A DNA stretch of 64,000 nt. Origin: Prochilodus magdalenae. Lineage: Eukaryota > Chordata > Actinopteri > Characiformes > Prochilodontidae. Shown here piece by piece: positions 12,666 through 23,179 of this stretch (position 1 is the stretch's first letter; each line of letters begins with the position of its first letter). Made by a program: the position numbers and the translations under genes. The notes under the pieces are model-generated. The model was not told where the DNA came from. It ran no database searches and worked only from the letters and a program-made list of their open reading frames with translations. The stretch spans positions 1,789,501 through 1,853,500 of the forward strand of contig JAMWET010007157.1 of the NCBI GenBank assembly GCA_024036415.1, in the 5' to 3' direction.

Positions 12666-12929
12666 TGTATTAGTGTAGGTGTGTATGTGTGTTGTGTGGG
12701 GTCGGGGGCTTGTTGTGCCCTCTTACAGCTAAAGAGACAACCTCACAGTTTCTTGCCTTTTTGTTGTCTAACATGATGTCTGTCCACACCATCCATCCTC
12801 CATGGACCTCCAGATGAGTGGACATCTAATAAATCACTTCACCCCCAAGCCTTTTCCATCCCTTCAGTGACCACTAATTCAGACTCCCTCTCTCTCTCTC
12901 ACATACACACACACAGGCATACCCCCTGA

Positions 12930-13320
12930 CCCCTAAATGCATTTTTTTTTCTTGGCTCAAGTCACTTAAATAGAAGGATCGTGGTGGGAGACATAATGCA
13001 TTAAAGTGATAAGATGGTCCCAGGCAGGTCACAGCCCTAACGCTCTCCATGCTCTGCTGCTCGGGGCTCTAGGCTGCCTCTCTGAGTTAATGGCCTGCGG
13101 TCAGTGCCCTGGAAGAGCTATAAAGCCCCGTGCACTACACCCTCTCGTCTCTCTCTACAGTCATTGAGCCCACAACTCCCATTCAGATAACAGCACCACC
13201 ACTAAGCTGTACACATTTCCACTGGGCTTCTTGCTGCAGGCACCTGTAAATCACTTAGCATTTATCGGATGCTACGGCAGACTAGCGTCCACTCACTCCC
13301 AGGTTGACTCCCGTTCTGTA
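12930..13320. promoter_or_regulatory. Candidate conserved non-coding island 6, TATA-like and splice-like signals
   Basis: Unique, GC-balanced sequence. Noted: CTCAAGTCACTTAAATAG (NKX-like TCAAGT, near 12957-12974), a TATA-like GCTATAAAGCCCCG (13117-13130), then a pyrimidine tract ending in CTACAG (13155-13160) that would make a good 3' splice site, and a GTAAAT 5' splice-like site at 13246. The 85-bp interval 13161-13245 between them could be an exon of an unidentified transcript. No homology is recognised. Confidence 0.3.
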
Positions 13321-13488
13321 TATAGACATAGTAAGTACCTCAAATCATAATTACAACAGAGTTAATGTCACTTTGTGCCACTAATAAAATTAGGTAATAA
13401 TAACACACAATTCGGTATGAAAACAGTGTAGATGCTAATAATTTATTTATTTGAAGACTCCTACAAGTAAATTGTACTATTTTATGTA

Positions 13489-13555
13489 TGGGTGGATAAT
13501 AAGGCCATATGCCATCATTATCATGATAAACTACATCACAGTACACTTTTTGTTT
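13489..13555 (+). repeat. Fragment of dispersed 'gggcgatatg' type repeat
   Basis: TGGGTGGATAATAAGGCCAT and CATTATCATGATAAACTACATCACAGTA resemble the terminal part of the dispersed fish repeat seen in reverse near 14,674-14,732 (GCCAATGTCGCCCATCC). The two may be opposite ends of one old element interrupted by the SINE-like repeat at 13,885. Confidence 0.35.
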
Positions 13556-13884
13556 TTTTAACCATAGAAGAAACTTTTTTTTTCTACCAGCATTTACTTT
13601 GCTTTTGTTTTTTAATAGATTACTATTAATAGAAAACTATTCTTGTAAATGAGATGTGTATTTTTGTAAATACGTGTGAAGAACATTTTAAAAATAGAAT
13701 TCTACATAATGTACAGGACGTAGAAAGAAATTATACACACTCATGTCATTTGACAATCATCTTGAAATCCTAGGTAAAATAAAGCAGAAAAATTCAAGAC
13801 CAGTGCTATATTAAATAGTGTTGTTTAGATTTAGGCATAGGCATAAGTAAGTAGTGAAGGAATATACTTCACAGGTTTTATTAT

Positions 13885-14165
13885 GGGATGGTAAGGTGGC
13901 GCTGTCGCCTCACAGCAAGAAGGGTTTGTTTGGGGTGTCCAAGATCCTTTTGGTGTGGAGTCTGCAGGTTCTTCCTGTGTCTGCGTGGGCTTCCTTCCAC
14001 ACTCCAAAGTCATGCTGTCAGGTGAACTGGAGATGCTAATTTGCCACTGTGTCTGAGTGTGTCTGCCGTGCAATGGACTGGCTGTCCAGGATGGTTCCTG
14101 TCTTCTGCCCAATGACCACTAGGATAGGCTCCATCACCACCCCAGAAGGGTAAGCGGCTCAAAAT
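13885..14165 (+). repeat. SINE-like interspersed fish repeat
   Basis: In order: GTGGCGCTGTCGCCTCACAG (13896-13915), CAAGAAGGGTTTG, TGTGGAGTCTGCAGGTTCTT, GTCTGCGTGGGCTTCCTTCC (13979-13998), AGTCATGCTGTCAGGTGAAC, GCAATGGACTGGCTGTCCAG (about 14070-14089) and a GGATAGGCTCCA / GGTAAGCGGCTCAAAATA end. This matches from memory one of the most abundant teleost repeats. Its usual gggttcgag box is degenerate here. It has no coding capacity. Open frames across it on either strand (up to 111 codons) are artefacts of the repeat. Confidence 0.8.
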
Positions 14166-14673
14166 ATGGTCCATTTTTAAAAGTAAGGAATGAACTGGCA
14201 AGCAACACCGAAAGACCTGAAAGAACTTTAAACATGATTGAGGAAGTGACATAGCAAAGGCTTGTATGGCTGTCAAAGTAACAGCAGTAAAAGGGGCACT
14301 GATGTTTATCGATGATGTGCAGAAACACCCACAAAGAAACAGCAACTGAAGATATGTATAATTATAATTAAAGGTAAAGTGTCAAATTAAGAAAAAGGAG
14401 CATATGGCATGCATCATAAAAAGCCTAAATTATACCAACTATGGGCAGCCTTTAAATAACACCGCCCAATGCATAGTAAATAGCATTACCTTCACAAACC
14501 ATAAGCACCTAGATAACTAACTAAAACTAAACAATAATGACTAGGTTATTGTAAGCCAGTTCAGTATGCCATTATTTTGACATATTACTTTCTCAGTCAT
14601 TTTTTCAAGGCATCTGCATTCCGTCCATTCCATTATGTTTACAACTAAAACAGCTAAATATTAAGAAACATCT

Positions 14674-14732
14674 CATCACGAAAATGTCTTTTACTATCGT
14701 GAAGTTATATTTTTGCCAATGTCGCCCATCCT
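14674..14732 (-). repeat. Fragment of dispersed 'gggcgatatg' type repeat
   Basis: CATCACGAAAATGTC and TTTTGCCAATGTCGCCCATC read as the reverse-complement end of the repeat started at 13,489-13,555. Weak, short match from memory of fish dispersed repeats. Confidence 0.35.
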
Positions 14733-14929
14733 TAATTTGATGACACAGTTATTCGTCCTCTACCTTGCAGTAGTCCACAGAATGAGAGATTTTGATGTTA
14801 AAAAAAGAAGAGCATCGAGCTAAGATGATCAATATAGAAACAACATTAAACTGAATTGATTGCTTACATAATGACAGAAATCCATATGTGAGTGTCAGCG
14901 TGGGTGGAGGGAAAAAAAGAGAGAGGCAG

Positions 14930-15260
14930 AGAGAGAACGTGTCCGTAAATGGGTGACAGTGAGGGGGCTAATGAGGCCACGTAGGGGAGGTGTCAGAGGC
15001 GCATGACGACGGAACAGTGGGGTGTAGCTAACGCTCCTTCATTTACAATGATTACATGTGAACCGCTGTCATCTGATATAAGCATCCCCAGGATATAGAA
15101 TTAAACGGCATTGTTTATGCTTCACACTTCGCTCATCATTTCATGGCCTTCCCTTTTTTTCCAGTTTGTTGTGTTTTTCATTCCAAATTTTGCTCGCTTC
15201 CTTCGTTCTCCTGTCAGCTCTTATTAGAGGCACATTAATAACTTAACTTAAATTAGTGCG
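14930..15260. promoter_or_regulatory. Candidate conserved non-coding island 7
   Basis: Complex sequence with CATTTACAATGATTACATGT (15039-15058), GAACCGCTGTCATCTGATAT (15061-15080) and GAATTAAACGGCATTGTTTATGC (15099 onward), that is, homeobox, TALE-like (CTGTCA) and FOX-like (TGTTTAT) cores, followed by CpG-bearing CTTCGCTCATC. No coding evidence. Confidence 0.32.
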
Positions 15261-16500
15261 CTTTTCACCTCACAAAATTCCTTTTGTTTTGTCTGATACA
15301 CAAGTAAACATAAGTGGCATGGTAATAGAACAATATGCTGCAAGTGTTCTGTCCCATTCTGGTCTTTTGATTTTTAGCCTGAACCCACATGCACACATAC
15401 AGAGATTGTAACTGCTAGTAATTGCTTCAATTTACCCAATTTAAGATTCATTTATTACCCTTATAAACAAAATCATTCAGTAAACTTTAATGTGAAATGG
15501 GACATGAAATGGGACATTTCACATTTCACACGAATTGCTCATGGCAGAGGTGATGGGCACCACACATCTGGAATGTTTAAATTCGTTTAAAAGCCCCCTT
15601 ATATAAAAAACTTGCAGTGGCCTGTCATTAATTAACAAAACATTCACCACAAGGTTTTTAGCCTAAAACATACTTGAAGAGTCCAGACCAGCTCGAGTGC
15701 CCTTGGTCACCCTTGTCCACATGAAGTATGTTGTGGTAATGGCAGTGTTCTGGAAAATCTTGGGTCCCAGCATTTATATAGGTATACACTGTAGGTATAC
15801 ATTTTCTCAGCAGAAATCTTGTTCACAAACATTTTTGGGTCATCCCTTTAAGTTTCTATTTAGGATTTGATGCTACATATACACACAACAATTTACATAT
15901 TACACCATTATACCATTATACCTTATATTATACTGTATTATGTTATATAACATTATATTGTAGGTATCGTGACTAATCCTAATTTCCATCACTAGCACAA
16001 TCCAGTTTCTTAGTTCTAGGTTTCTCTATAACATGGGGAAGGTAAGCTACAATTAATGCCAATTCTGTGCTGCTATGTTGGTTCAGCACACTTCTCACTT
16101 TGGAGGGTTAACATTTTATTTTGGAATATAAAGGAATATCCAACTTTGCTGGATATGAGGTCTCAGCTCTAATAGTTTTTGTACCTGATACTTTTTCAGA
16201 TTTCTCGTATCTGTTATTTCAGAACTTCAGTATGTGCCAAGGTTATTGTATTTATACACATGCTTCCTACTTCAGACAGAAACATACAAACACATTTTCA
16301 TACAAATCTGGACTAGCACTGCAAGCAATGTGCAGTGCTCAAGCTTTCATCTGTACCACCAAAACAAGCAGGAACAGCAGTGGCTTTACTGTGAGAAAAG
16401 GTGAATTTAGCCCCATAAAACCTTTACTAATAGAGTTTACTCTCATTCAAAGTCCCAAAACAATCCAATTGTCGGTGGGGTCTGTGACAAGCTCCACAGC
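15261..16500. other. AT-rich unique sequence, nothing recognised
   Basis: Includes a small self-complementary patch (GTGAAATG near 15491 and CATTTCAC near 15516 and 15524) with a duplicated ATGGGACAT. The 130-codon open frame at 16121-16513 has no recognisable motif and is probably chance. Confidence 0.5.
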
Positions 16501-17180
16501 CATGGCTGAATGAAGAGCAACAGTAATGGTTCTAATGCAGGCTGGTGCAGTCCAGTCCCTCCGGAGGGCCCTGGCTCTAATAACAGCCCTAATATTACAG
16601 AGCAGCCACTAGTGACAAAGACCATTTAGATTACCTACATGCATTCTCTTTTCTGGCTTGGCAACTCTAAACGAGCACAAAGGAGCTGAGCTGCGTGTTT
16701 AGGAGCTAGAGGGGAAATATTTTCGAAAAGATGGTGCCTGGATGCAGATTTAAATCATTATATATCAAAAGGCCTAAACTATCATTGTACCACAGATTAT
16801 GATCATTTGCATCACATTTCATGTGCTGCATTTTAGGCCGCAGTAGGATTTCTGCAGTTCGACCGGCATAGCCTACAACTGCCATCTGACTGATTTGACC
16901 CTTAAATCATAGAGGTCTTAATTGTTGATCTTGATTGAACATGATCAGGGAGCATCGACATGTCATCTGGGGATTAAGTGACGCTGTCAGCTTTTAGCCA
17001 AAAGAAAGCTATACATCCTTGCAGTCACAGCTCCATTGATCTGCTTCCATCTCTCCCCCTTCATGCACACGGTTAGCACAGCTCCACATAAATCAGTCAT
17101 TGATCTAAAATAATCAAGCCATAAGCTCTGTAATTTGAATGCTCCTATCCAGCAATAGCTCTGTCTGTCTCTTACAAACA
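16500..17180. promoter_or_regulatory. Candidate conserved non-coding island 8
   Basis: A long complex stretch with CTGGCTCTAATAACAGCCCT (16570-16589), CATCTGACTGATTTGACCCT (16883-16902), GTCTTAATTGTTGATCTTGA (16915-16934) and CATAAATCAGTCATTGATCT (17087-17106). Low in simple repeats and without a long open frame or transposon signature. One of the better enhancer candidates in the left part of the window, by texture only. Confidence 0.33.
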
Positions 17181-17500
17181 TACATATCAAAACTCATATA
17201 AAAAAAGACTGATCATGGACTTGGGTCCCAATGTGAAGGTTTCGTGACGGATAATAATTTTAAGAAGCAAAAGAATTCCAATAAAATTCCGTTAATGAAA
17301 TTTAACAAGGATAGAATTACACAGACTTTAGCATCCCCACTAAATACATTACCTCAAAATGACCACCAAAGATACTTTGGTACTTTCCAGCTGCAGTGGA
17401 GTTCAGTTAAATTACATTTTGTAATTAATATGAGTTCTGAGGTGAATAATACTTTTTTCTTACTTTCCACTAGGTCATAATATTTAACATAATTATTAAT

Positions 17501-17503
<3 letters not shown>
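17181..17503. other. AT-rich unique sequence, nothing recognised
   Basis: A 78-codon open frame here is featureless. No repeat or motif cluster noticed. Confidence 0.45.

Positions 17504-17584
<81 letters not shown>
17504..17584. repeat. (TG)n microsatellite, about 40 units
   Basis: An uninterrupted 81-bp TG tract, the longest dinucleotide repeat in the window. It is likely to be length-polymorphic and able to form Z-DNA. Confidence 0.98.
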
Positions 17585-17589
<5 letters not shown>

Positions 17590-17929
17590 TTTTTTCTTTA
17601 TGCCAAACGCAGATTTTACAGATTTTTTACAGACACAGCATTTTACCTTTAACCATGACCTTCTCTTAGGCTGAAATGTATCAGTTCAGCCAGTAGTGCT
17701 GTAAACAACTAAACAGTTGATAAGCATATACTATTGAAACTATTAAATATGCAGAAGTGAGACATTTTTACACTTCAGAGGTGCCTGTTAAAAGTATTAA
17801 AACGTCCTAAATGTTGGTCTATTATCAGCACGATTTTCACTAATGATTAACGACATATATTGGAGAGCTTACTATTCACTAATATATCTGGTCAGGTTTT
17901 ACTTGGGACAGGTTTCTCCACCTTTAAAA
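17585..17929. other. AT-rich unique sequence, nothing recognised
   Basis: Flanks the outer Tc1-like element. Part may be the decayed terminus of that element, but no terminal inverted repeat is legible. Confidence 0.4.
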
Positions 17930-18802
17930 AAACATTTCGAACTTGATGACAGCAACACATTTCAAAAAAGTTGCTGTCATGCTTTGACAATACAATAAAT
18001 GTCTCGAAAGTGATGAAACCATTTGCAGGAGTTTGGAGCGAGGAACATTGTCTCATGCTTGTCTGAAGTAGGGTTCTAGCTGCTCAACAGTTCTGGTCCA
18101 TAGCTGGATTTTTCACCTCATCATGTGCCAAATGTTGTCTACTGGTGAATGGTCTGGACTGCTGGCAGGCCAGTTTAGCAACTGGACTTTTCTTCTGTGA
18201 AGCCATGATAGATGCAGTATGTGGTTTAGGACTGTCTTGCTGAAAAATGCAAGGCCTTCCCTGTAAGAGATGTTGTATGGGTAGGAGCACATGTTGTTCT
18301 AAGACCTATATATAGTGTTCAGCATTAATACTGCATTTCCAGATGTGTAAGCAGCCCACATCATAGGCACTAATGCAACAGTATACAATCAGAGATGCAG
18401 GCTTTTAAACTGTGCACTGATAATAAGCTGGATGGTTCCTCTCCTCTTGAGTCTGCCAGGCATGACGTCCGTGGTTTCCAAAAAGAATTTCTTATTTTAA
18501 TTCAGCTGACTACAGAACATTTTTCCATTTTACATGAGCTTTGGTTCAGAGAAGATGGCAGAGTTTCTGGATTGTGTTGACATATGGGATTTTCTTTGCA
18601 TGATACAGCTTTAAGTTCCAACTGCTTGTCTGTGTTCATAGACAATGATTTCTGGAAGTGTTCCGGAGCCCATGCAGTGATTTCCAGTATGGAATCATGC
18701 CTTTATTTAATGCAGTGCCGCCTGAGGGCCAGAAGATCACAAGCATCCAATATTGACTTTTAGCCTTGTCCCTTGTGCAAGATTCTCTGAATCTTTTGAT
18801 TA
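17930..18802 (-). mobile_element. Tc1/mariner-like element A (outer element of a nest)
   Basis: CAGCAACACATTTCAAAAAA (17950-17969) is the sequence that usually follows the transposase stop in a large teleost Tc1 lineage (gcaacacattccaaaaaagttggg in reverse). A degenerate transposase on the minus strand lies to its right. At 18,801-18,802 the element is broken at a TA dinucleotide by element B. A short piece after B (19,464-19,506) resembles the missing far end of element A. The left terminal repeat is not legible. Identification is by remembered family consensus plus the translated motifs described under the pseudogene. Confidence 0.8.
18075..18795 (-). pseudogene. Tc1-like transposase, C-terminal two thirds, broken
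   Basis: Tc1 transposases cut and paste their element at TA sites using a DDE/DDD triad. Translated on the minus strand, the order of motifs is CCISAY...GCLHIWKCSINAEHYI, then RPCIFQQDSPKPHTASI with the second catalytic Asp at 18234-18236, then SPVDNIW with the third acidic residue as Asp (18137-18139; Glu or Asp in family members), then RTVEQLEPY. The frame is interrupted by stops and shifts; only 18084-18290 stays open for long. The N-terminal helix-turn-helix part is missing, lost where element B inserted. Dead copy. Confidence 0.82.
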
Positions 18803-19465
18803 CAGTGGTGTGAAAAAGTGTTTGCCCCCTTCATGATTTCTTTTTTTTTGCATGTTTGTCACTCTTAAATGTTTCAGATCATCAAAAAATATTAGTCAAA
18901 GACAACACAAGTAAACATAAATACAGTTAAATAAAGTTTTTTAATTATTAAGGGAAAAAAAAATCCAAACCTACATGACTTGACATGTGTAAAAAGTGTT
19001 CTGATTTGTTCTGAAGTGGCCTGATTACTGCCACTTGTTCTTAATCAAGAAATCACTTAAATGCCTGACAAAGCCAAGTAGACTAAAAGATACTCAAAAG
19101 CTAGACATTATGCCAAGATGCAAAGATATTCAGGAACAAATGAGAAAGAAAGTAATTAAGATCAGTCTGGAAAAGGTTATGAAGTAATTTCTAAAGTTTT
19201 GGGACTCTAGCGAACCACAGTGAGAGCCATTATTCACAAATGGCAAAAAAATAAAACGTGGAACAGTGGTGAACCTTCCCAGGAGTGGCTAGCCGGCCAA
19301 AATTCCCCCAAAAGTGCAGCAACAACTCATCCAAGAGGTCACAAAAGACCCCACAACACCATCCAAAGAACTGCAGGCCTCACTTGCCTCAGTTATGGTA
19401 AGCGTTCAAGACACCACCTTAAGAAAGAGGCTGGACAAAATGGCCCACATGGCAGAGTGCCAAGA
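18803..19465 (+). mobile_element. Tc1/mariner-like element B, 5' half, nested in element A
   Basis: Starts with CAGTGGTGTGAAAAAGTGTT (18803-18822) directly after a TA, the canonical Tc1 target. This terminal repeat and the subterminal ATCAAAAAATATTAGTCAAAG / ACACAAGTAAACA block recur at both ends of the element at 28,456-29,859, so the two are the same family. The element stops abruptly at about 19,465 in the middle of the transposase. The 3' half and second terminal repeat are missing, so a deletion followed insertion. Confidence 0.9.
19110..19465 (+). pseudogene. Tc1-like transposase of element B, N-terminal DNA-binding part
   Basis: ATG at 19110 gives MPRCKDIQEQMRKKVIKISL, the usual start of this teleost Tc1 transposase, then a paired-like helix-turn-helix segment with a stop and a frame shift after about 25 codons. 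The second helix-turn-helix region stays open near 19314-19465 (QQQLIQEVTKDPTTPSKELQ, then ASLASVMVSVQDTTLRKRLD). The catalytic DDE domain is absent. Non-functional. Its intact sister part lies on the minus strand at 28,670-29,499. Confidence 0.88.
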
Positions 19466-19506
19466 TGATTTGCAAATACTGCGTTTTGTTTTTATTTACA
19501 TTTTAC
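19464..19506 (-). mobile_element. Probable far end of Tc1-like element A
   Basis: GATTTGCAAATACTGCGTTTTGTTTTTATTTACATTTTAC resembles the terminal region of the same teleost Tc1 lineage as element A (gttttatttacattttacacagcgtccc in the consensus as I remember it). Its position right after truncated element B supports the nesting model. The final TIR bases are lost. Confidence 0.5.
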
Positions 19507-19526
19507 TCCCGCCACTGTTAGAATGC

Positions 19527-19558
19527 AGGTCAGAATAATATGACCACCTTCCTAATAG
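19527..19558. repeat. Possible Tc1 terminus of the 'ggtcataatgtta' family
   Basis: GGTCAGAATAATATGACCAC followed by CTTCCTAATA resembles the end of the Tc1 family whose C-terminal half lies at 40,540-41,388. The following 600 bp do not continue the family recognisably, so this may be a solo end or chance. Confidence 0.3.
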
Positions 19559-20480
19559 TAAGAATAACTACCCTTGGTTCAGATGACACTAGCAAGAAGT
19601 CATGTTATCCTATGGACGATTTTCATGTGTTTGGCGGCATATATGCCACTTTACACATACATTTATGCATACATGCCCCCTTCATGCAGCACCAACCTGG
19701 ACTCATCCAATGACGATGAACCTTGTTTTTATTGCTCTGCAGTGTTCACTTAATGTTGATCGCTGACTCTTTCCTTGGGGCTCCTGTGTTTATTATAGGG
19801 GTTAACTGGTCCACCGTGACACGTCAATTGCTCTCTACTGCTCGCTGGAGTTGTCAGCCCCCTCTGGCATTAATGACCCACAGGGCACCACTGTTATGCC
19901 TCAATGATGGCATATGACTCAAGGAAGGCATATGACTGTTATGACTCATTCTCTATACACCTTCACTATAGTTGGCCAGGAATATCAAAAAAACTACCAC
20001 ACTTTACCCACTACGCTATTATCATACTCCTTTAGGCTCCAGTCAAATCATGTCCTTTGCCCATGAAGGTTTTGCACCCAACTACAACTGATTGTATGCT
20101 CTCTGATTTATTTGTGCAGCAAAGCCTGTCACGTGCCATCCGTGAGATCCAGGGTGGAGTTCAGTCCAAACCAAGGGTGGTGGAAATAATTTAGATATGG
20201 CTGTGTAGATTGTAATACTCATATGTACAACTACATTGTAACTGAACAAAATATATACATGTTTACCACAAAACCCTTTAAATTTCTTTATCTTGGTTCA
20301 TGTGAAAAACACTTTTTCAGCCCTTTCTGTTTATCATGTGCTACTCCTTCTTTCTGTTTTCCTCTGCCTCACTATTCCACACAAAAACAATTCCATCTCC
20401 ACCAGAATGGCCATAATCACCACCTTAACACTCTCTCTCACTCTCTCTCTCTCTGAGAGATATCCTTGAGCTTCACCTCC
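19559..20480. other. Unidentified sequence, possibly repeat-derived
   Basis: Mixed-complexity DNA with phrases such as GGCATATGACT repeated at 19910-19936 and a CT-rich end (20430-20460). It may be decayed transposon flank, but I cannot name a family. Open frames are short and featureless. Confidence 0.4.
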
Positions 20481-20930
20481 ATCTCTTTGCTGGGTCAGGC
20501 AGCAGATGCAGCTGATAGTGAGCTATAGTTAAGGTCCAGATCTGCTATCTTGGCCTTGAATGATGGAGGAAAGCAGGTGGGGAGGGGTTTATTGTCACCC
20601 AGATGGTCCACAATGCGGACGCTTTCCACAAGATGCTCCCCCACCTCAATATAATTCATGGGGTGGCGCCATTGTGTGGGTGACTGATAAGGCCTTCACT
20701 TTGGACCGCTTTGGTCACTTGTCTCAAGGAGACTCCAAAGAAACTTCACTCTGTACAAATGGTGGCAGAAAAGTGCTCCCTCTCTGTTTCTCTTGTGCTC
20801 CCTCTGGAGCAGGACACTTACTGCTTAAACCTGTAGAACGATCAAAGGCCTTCCGATGCCTATTTATAATTGCTGCATTTAAGCCTTGCCAGCTCGGTTC
20901 ATCTCTTTAAATCCACATGCAGATGATAAA
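20481..20930. promoter_or_regulatory. Candidate conserved non-coding island 9
   Basis: Balanced, complex sequence with GTTTATTGTCACCCAGATGG (20588-20607), TGGGGTGGCGCCATTGTGTG (20659-20678), ACTTTGGACCGCTTTGGTCA (20698-20717) and GATCAAAGGCC (TCF/LEF-like, about 20841-20851). A 116-codon frame (20560-20910, plus) is open across it but has no family motif. Non-coding regulatory DNA seems likelier, though a diverged exon cannot be excluded. Confidence 0.33.
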
Positions 20931-22325
20931 CTCCAGGTGCTGTTAAGGAATAAGACTACGGCATTATCAAGTTGTACCATAAAATTGCTTTTGAAAGTAT
21001 GAGTGATAAAATTAATCTAGCATAACAACTTTGTTTAGCATCTCTCATAAGGACATCAACATCAGCAGATATGAATTGTAAGTAAGGATCAAAATAATAT
21101 TTAGTGTTTTGTGTTTTTTGAATGCACCAACAGAATTTAACTTTTATTTTTTTACTGTGCTATAAAAAACAATTGCTACTGCTGTGGTAATCACAAGGAT
21201 ATTTTGTCCTTTAGAAGTTGAAACATAAACAATGTTGCATACATGCTACAATGATGTTGTGCAAAAACAAGTAAATTATTAAACTTACCAAAGCACCACA
21301 CTTGATAAAGCTTAATAATACGCCAGGTCCACCAAAGCCATTCATTTTTCCTGAAGACACAAACTGCTTAAGCCACTTTTCGACTAGACGCAACCTGACT
21401 GGACTCGGCTCGACAGCTACTTTGTTTTCCACAGCAGATTTATGCTGTGTTTGTAAGACCTAACAGTTGTACAATTTTGGAGGCCTACAGATTTTTTATG
21501 CCTTTAGGGTCATGTTATACATCTTGTGATTTTGTGTATCATATAGAATTCTGAGTTTACCAGCTGTAAAGACGGCTTTGTCAGTAGTTTGAGCTAAATT
21601 TACAAAGAAAACAATTTTTTTTCCAGCTTTCAATACAACTCGAAGGCAGTATTATTTGCCCCTCAATATAGCTGGTCATCATACTGACACTGCATGAAAA
21701 TCAGAAGAAGCTGAGGGTAGCAAAACTGAGGGTGAAAAAACACAGGAGAGTTTACCAAATACTACATCAGAGTTCAGACGATGAGATGATTCTGGTTGCA
21801 TTAAAGTGAAATGAGTGGGTACGCTAATCCCATTAGCATATGTTTAGGGTGGAAAAGCAGTACAAGTCTTACAAGTACATTTTTACATCACTTTTTGCTA
21901 TCGGTTTAGCTCCCATGAAATCTCTACAAAAGCAATGTCAAAAATAACACCCTGTAACAGGTAACCGAATGGAAAGCCCTAAAAGGTTAGTATAATCAAG
22001 CTGATTTGAAACAGTACCATGCAGTAGGAAAAGCTATATTAGAGCCAAAGCTCCAAACATGGGTATGACTCTGACTACAGCATGTTGTTTTCAGAGGTCT
22101 ATTATGAAGAGGTTTTAGAAAAAACAGCCATAGTGTTTTTTGTTGTTAGTATGGTTTTCTATAAAACATCAGTCTTTTCTGAGCTTGGAACTCACATATT
22201 ACATTACAGCTCGGAAAGTGCTTCACTAATCTTCTTCAGTAATTATGAATCGCACAGAGACTTGTATACTACATATGTACATCACAGTCCAGTGTATTCA
22301 TAAATCCTATGCAATAGTTGTTTAA
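20931..22325. other. Unique AT-rich sequence, nothing recognised
   Basis: No repeat family, motif cluster or credible frame. Ends at the TTAA (22322-22325) that borders the piggyBac-like element. Confidence 0.5.
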
Positions 22326-23006
22326 CCCTTTGAACACTGACCTCCCCAGCATTTCTGCTATATAACCCTGGCCTCCCCAGCAATTTTCGACAATTTTCAA
22401 AATGCAATAGTTTGTATTCAACAAGCAGTATCATTTCAGGCCTACTGACCTAACACCAGAACTGAATGTTTGAATGATACGCTTCAAAACAGTTGTCATT
22501 ACCAGAGGCAATGCACAGAAACACTTTGCACGATTTAAACCAGTATACCGTTTTTGGATTTGCTCTCTTGGCTTGCTTGTACTTTCTTTGGCACAATGCA
22601 TCTGTTGTTCCGAAATGCACCTTCCACCTTTGGGTTCATTCTGCAGCCGGGCTTCATCTCCTCCTGTTTTGTGACGTTGACATGGGCACCAGCGCCCATG
22701 TCAACAGCGGTGTGTGCTAGTCAAGTCATGACATAGCTCGTCAACAAACATCCGGAAAATATGAACCCAATTGCCAGGTTCGTTGTGTGGTTTGTAACAG
22801 TTCTGTATGATGTAAGCATTATACGCACAATACCCATGCAGTGCTAATTTTAGACCAGCAAATTCCAGCGTCATGAGTGCCATGCGCAGTGTGACCAATA
22901 TTATAGCAATGGCCGGTATTGTGGCCCATCGGGTATTGACAGTACATAGGTGGGCCGCTATAGCGGCCTTTCGGGTATATATATGCCTCTTTTGTGTTCA
23001 ATAGGG
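22326..23006 (-). mobile_element. piggyBac-like element, internally deleted, TTAA-flanked
   Basis: Flanked by TTAA on both sides (22322-22325 and 23007-23010), the target duplication specific to piggyBac. The termini are inverted: CCCTTTGAACAC on the left against CCCTATTGAACAC read from the right. Inside, on the minus strand, lie degenerate remains of the transposase C-terminus with its cysteine-rich domain. At 681 bp it is far shorter than an autonomous piggyBac (about 2.4 kb or more), so most of the catalytic domain is gone. Two perfect hairpins lie inside: 22676-22705 (12-bp arms, 6-base loop) and a 16-bp palindrome at 22953-22968. Confidence 0.78.
22465..22880 (-). pseudogene. piggyBac transposase C-terminal remnant with cysteine-rich domain
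   Basis: On the minus strand, the segment near 22701-22880 gives AYNAYIIQNCYKPHN and FVDELCHDLT, which fit the helical region before the piggyBac C-terminus. In another frame, 22603 down to 22465 gives DALCQRKYKQAKRANP, then VYWFKSCKVFLCIAS, then GNDNCFEAYHS. The order C..., K-x-C-K-V-x-L-C, D-N-C-F-E-x-Y-H is the signature of the zinc-binding tail that recognises the element's ends. One cysteine of the first pair is replaced. Frame shifts separate the pieces, so it cannot make protein. Confidence 0.75.
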
Positions 23007-23179
23007 TTAAGGGCTTTTTGTAGATGAAAATTTTGTAGATAAATACTTTCCATAAATCACATCATCTGATAACTAATTATATTAAACAACAATGTACAAT
23101 CTGCAGTGTTTTATTATAGCAGGAATGTCATAGTGAACTGGTCATTCAGTATAAGGAAGCTTTGCTGAGAAACTGGCCT

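Noticed and set aside
13831..14345. Overlapping frames of 61 to 111 codons on both strands
   Set aside because: They lie across the SINE-like repeat, which is non-coding.
16121..16513. 130-codon plus-strand frame
   Set aside because: No domain, no splice context, composition like surrounding non-coding DNA.
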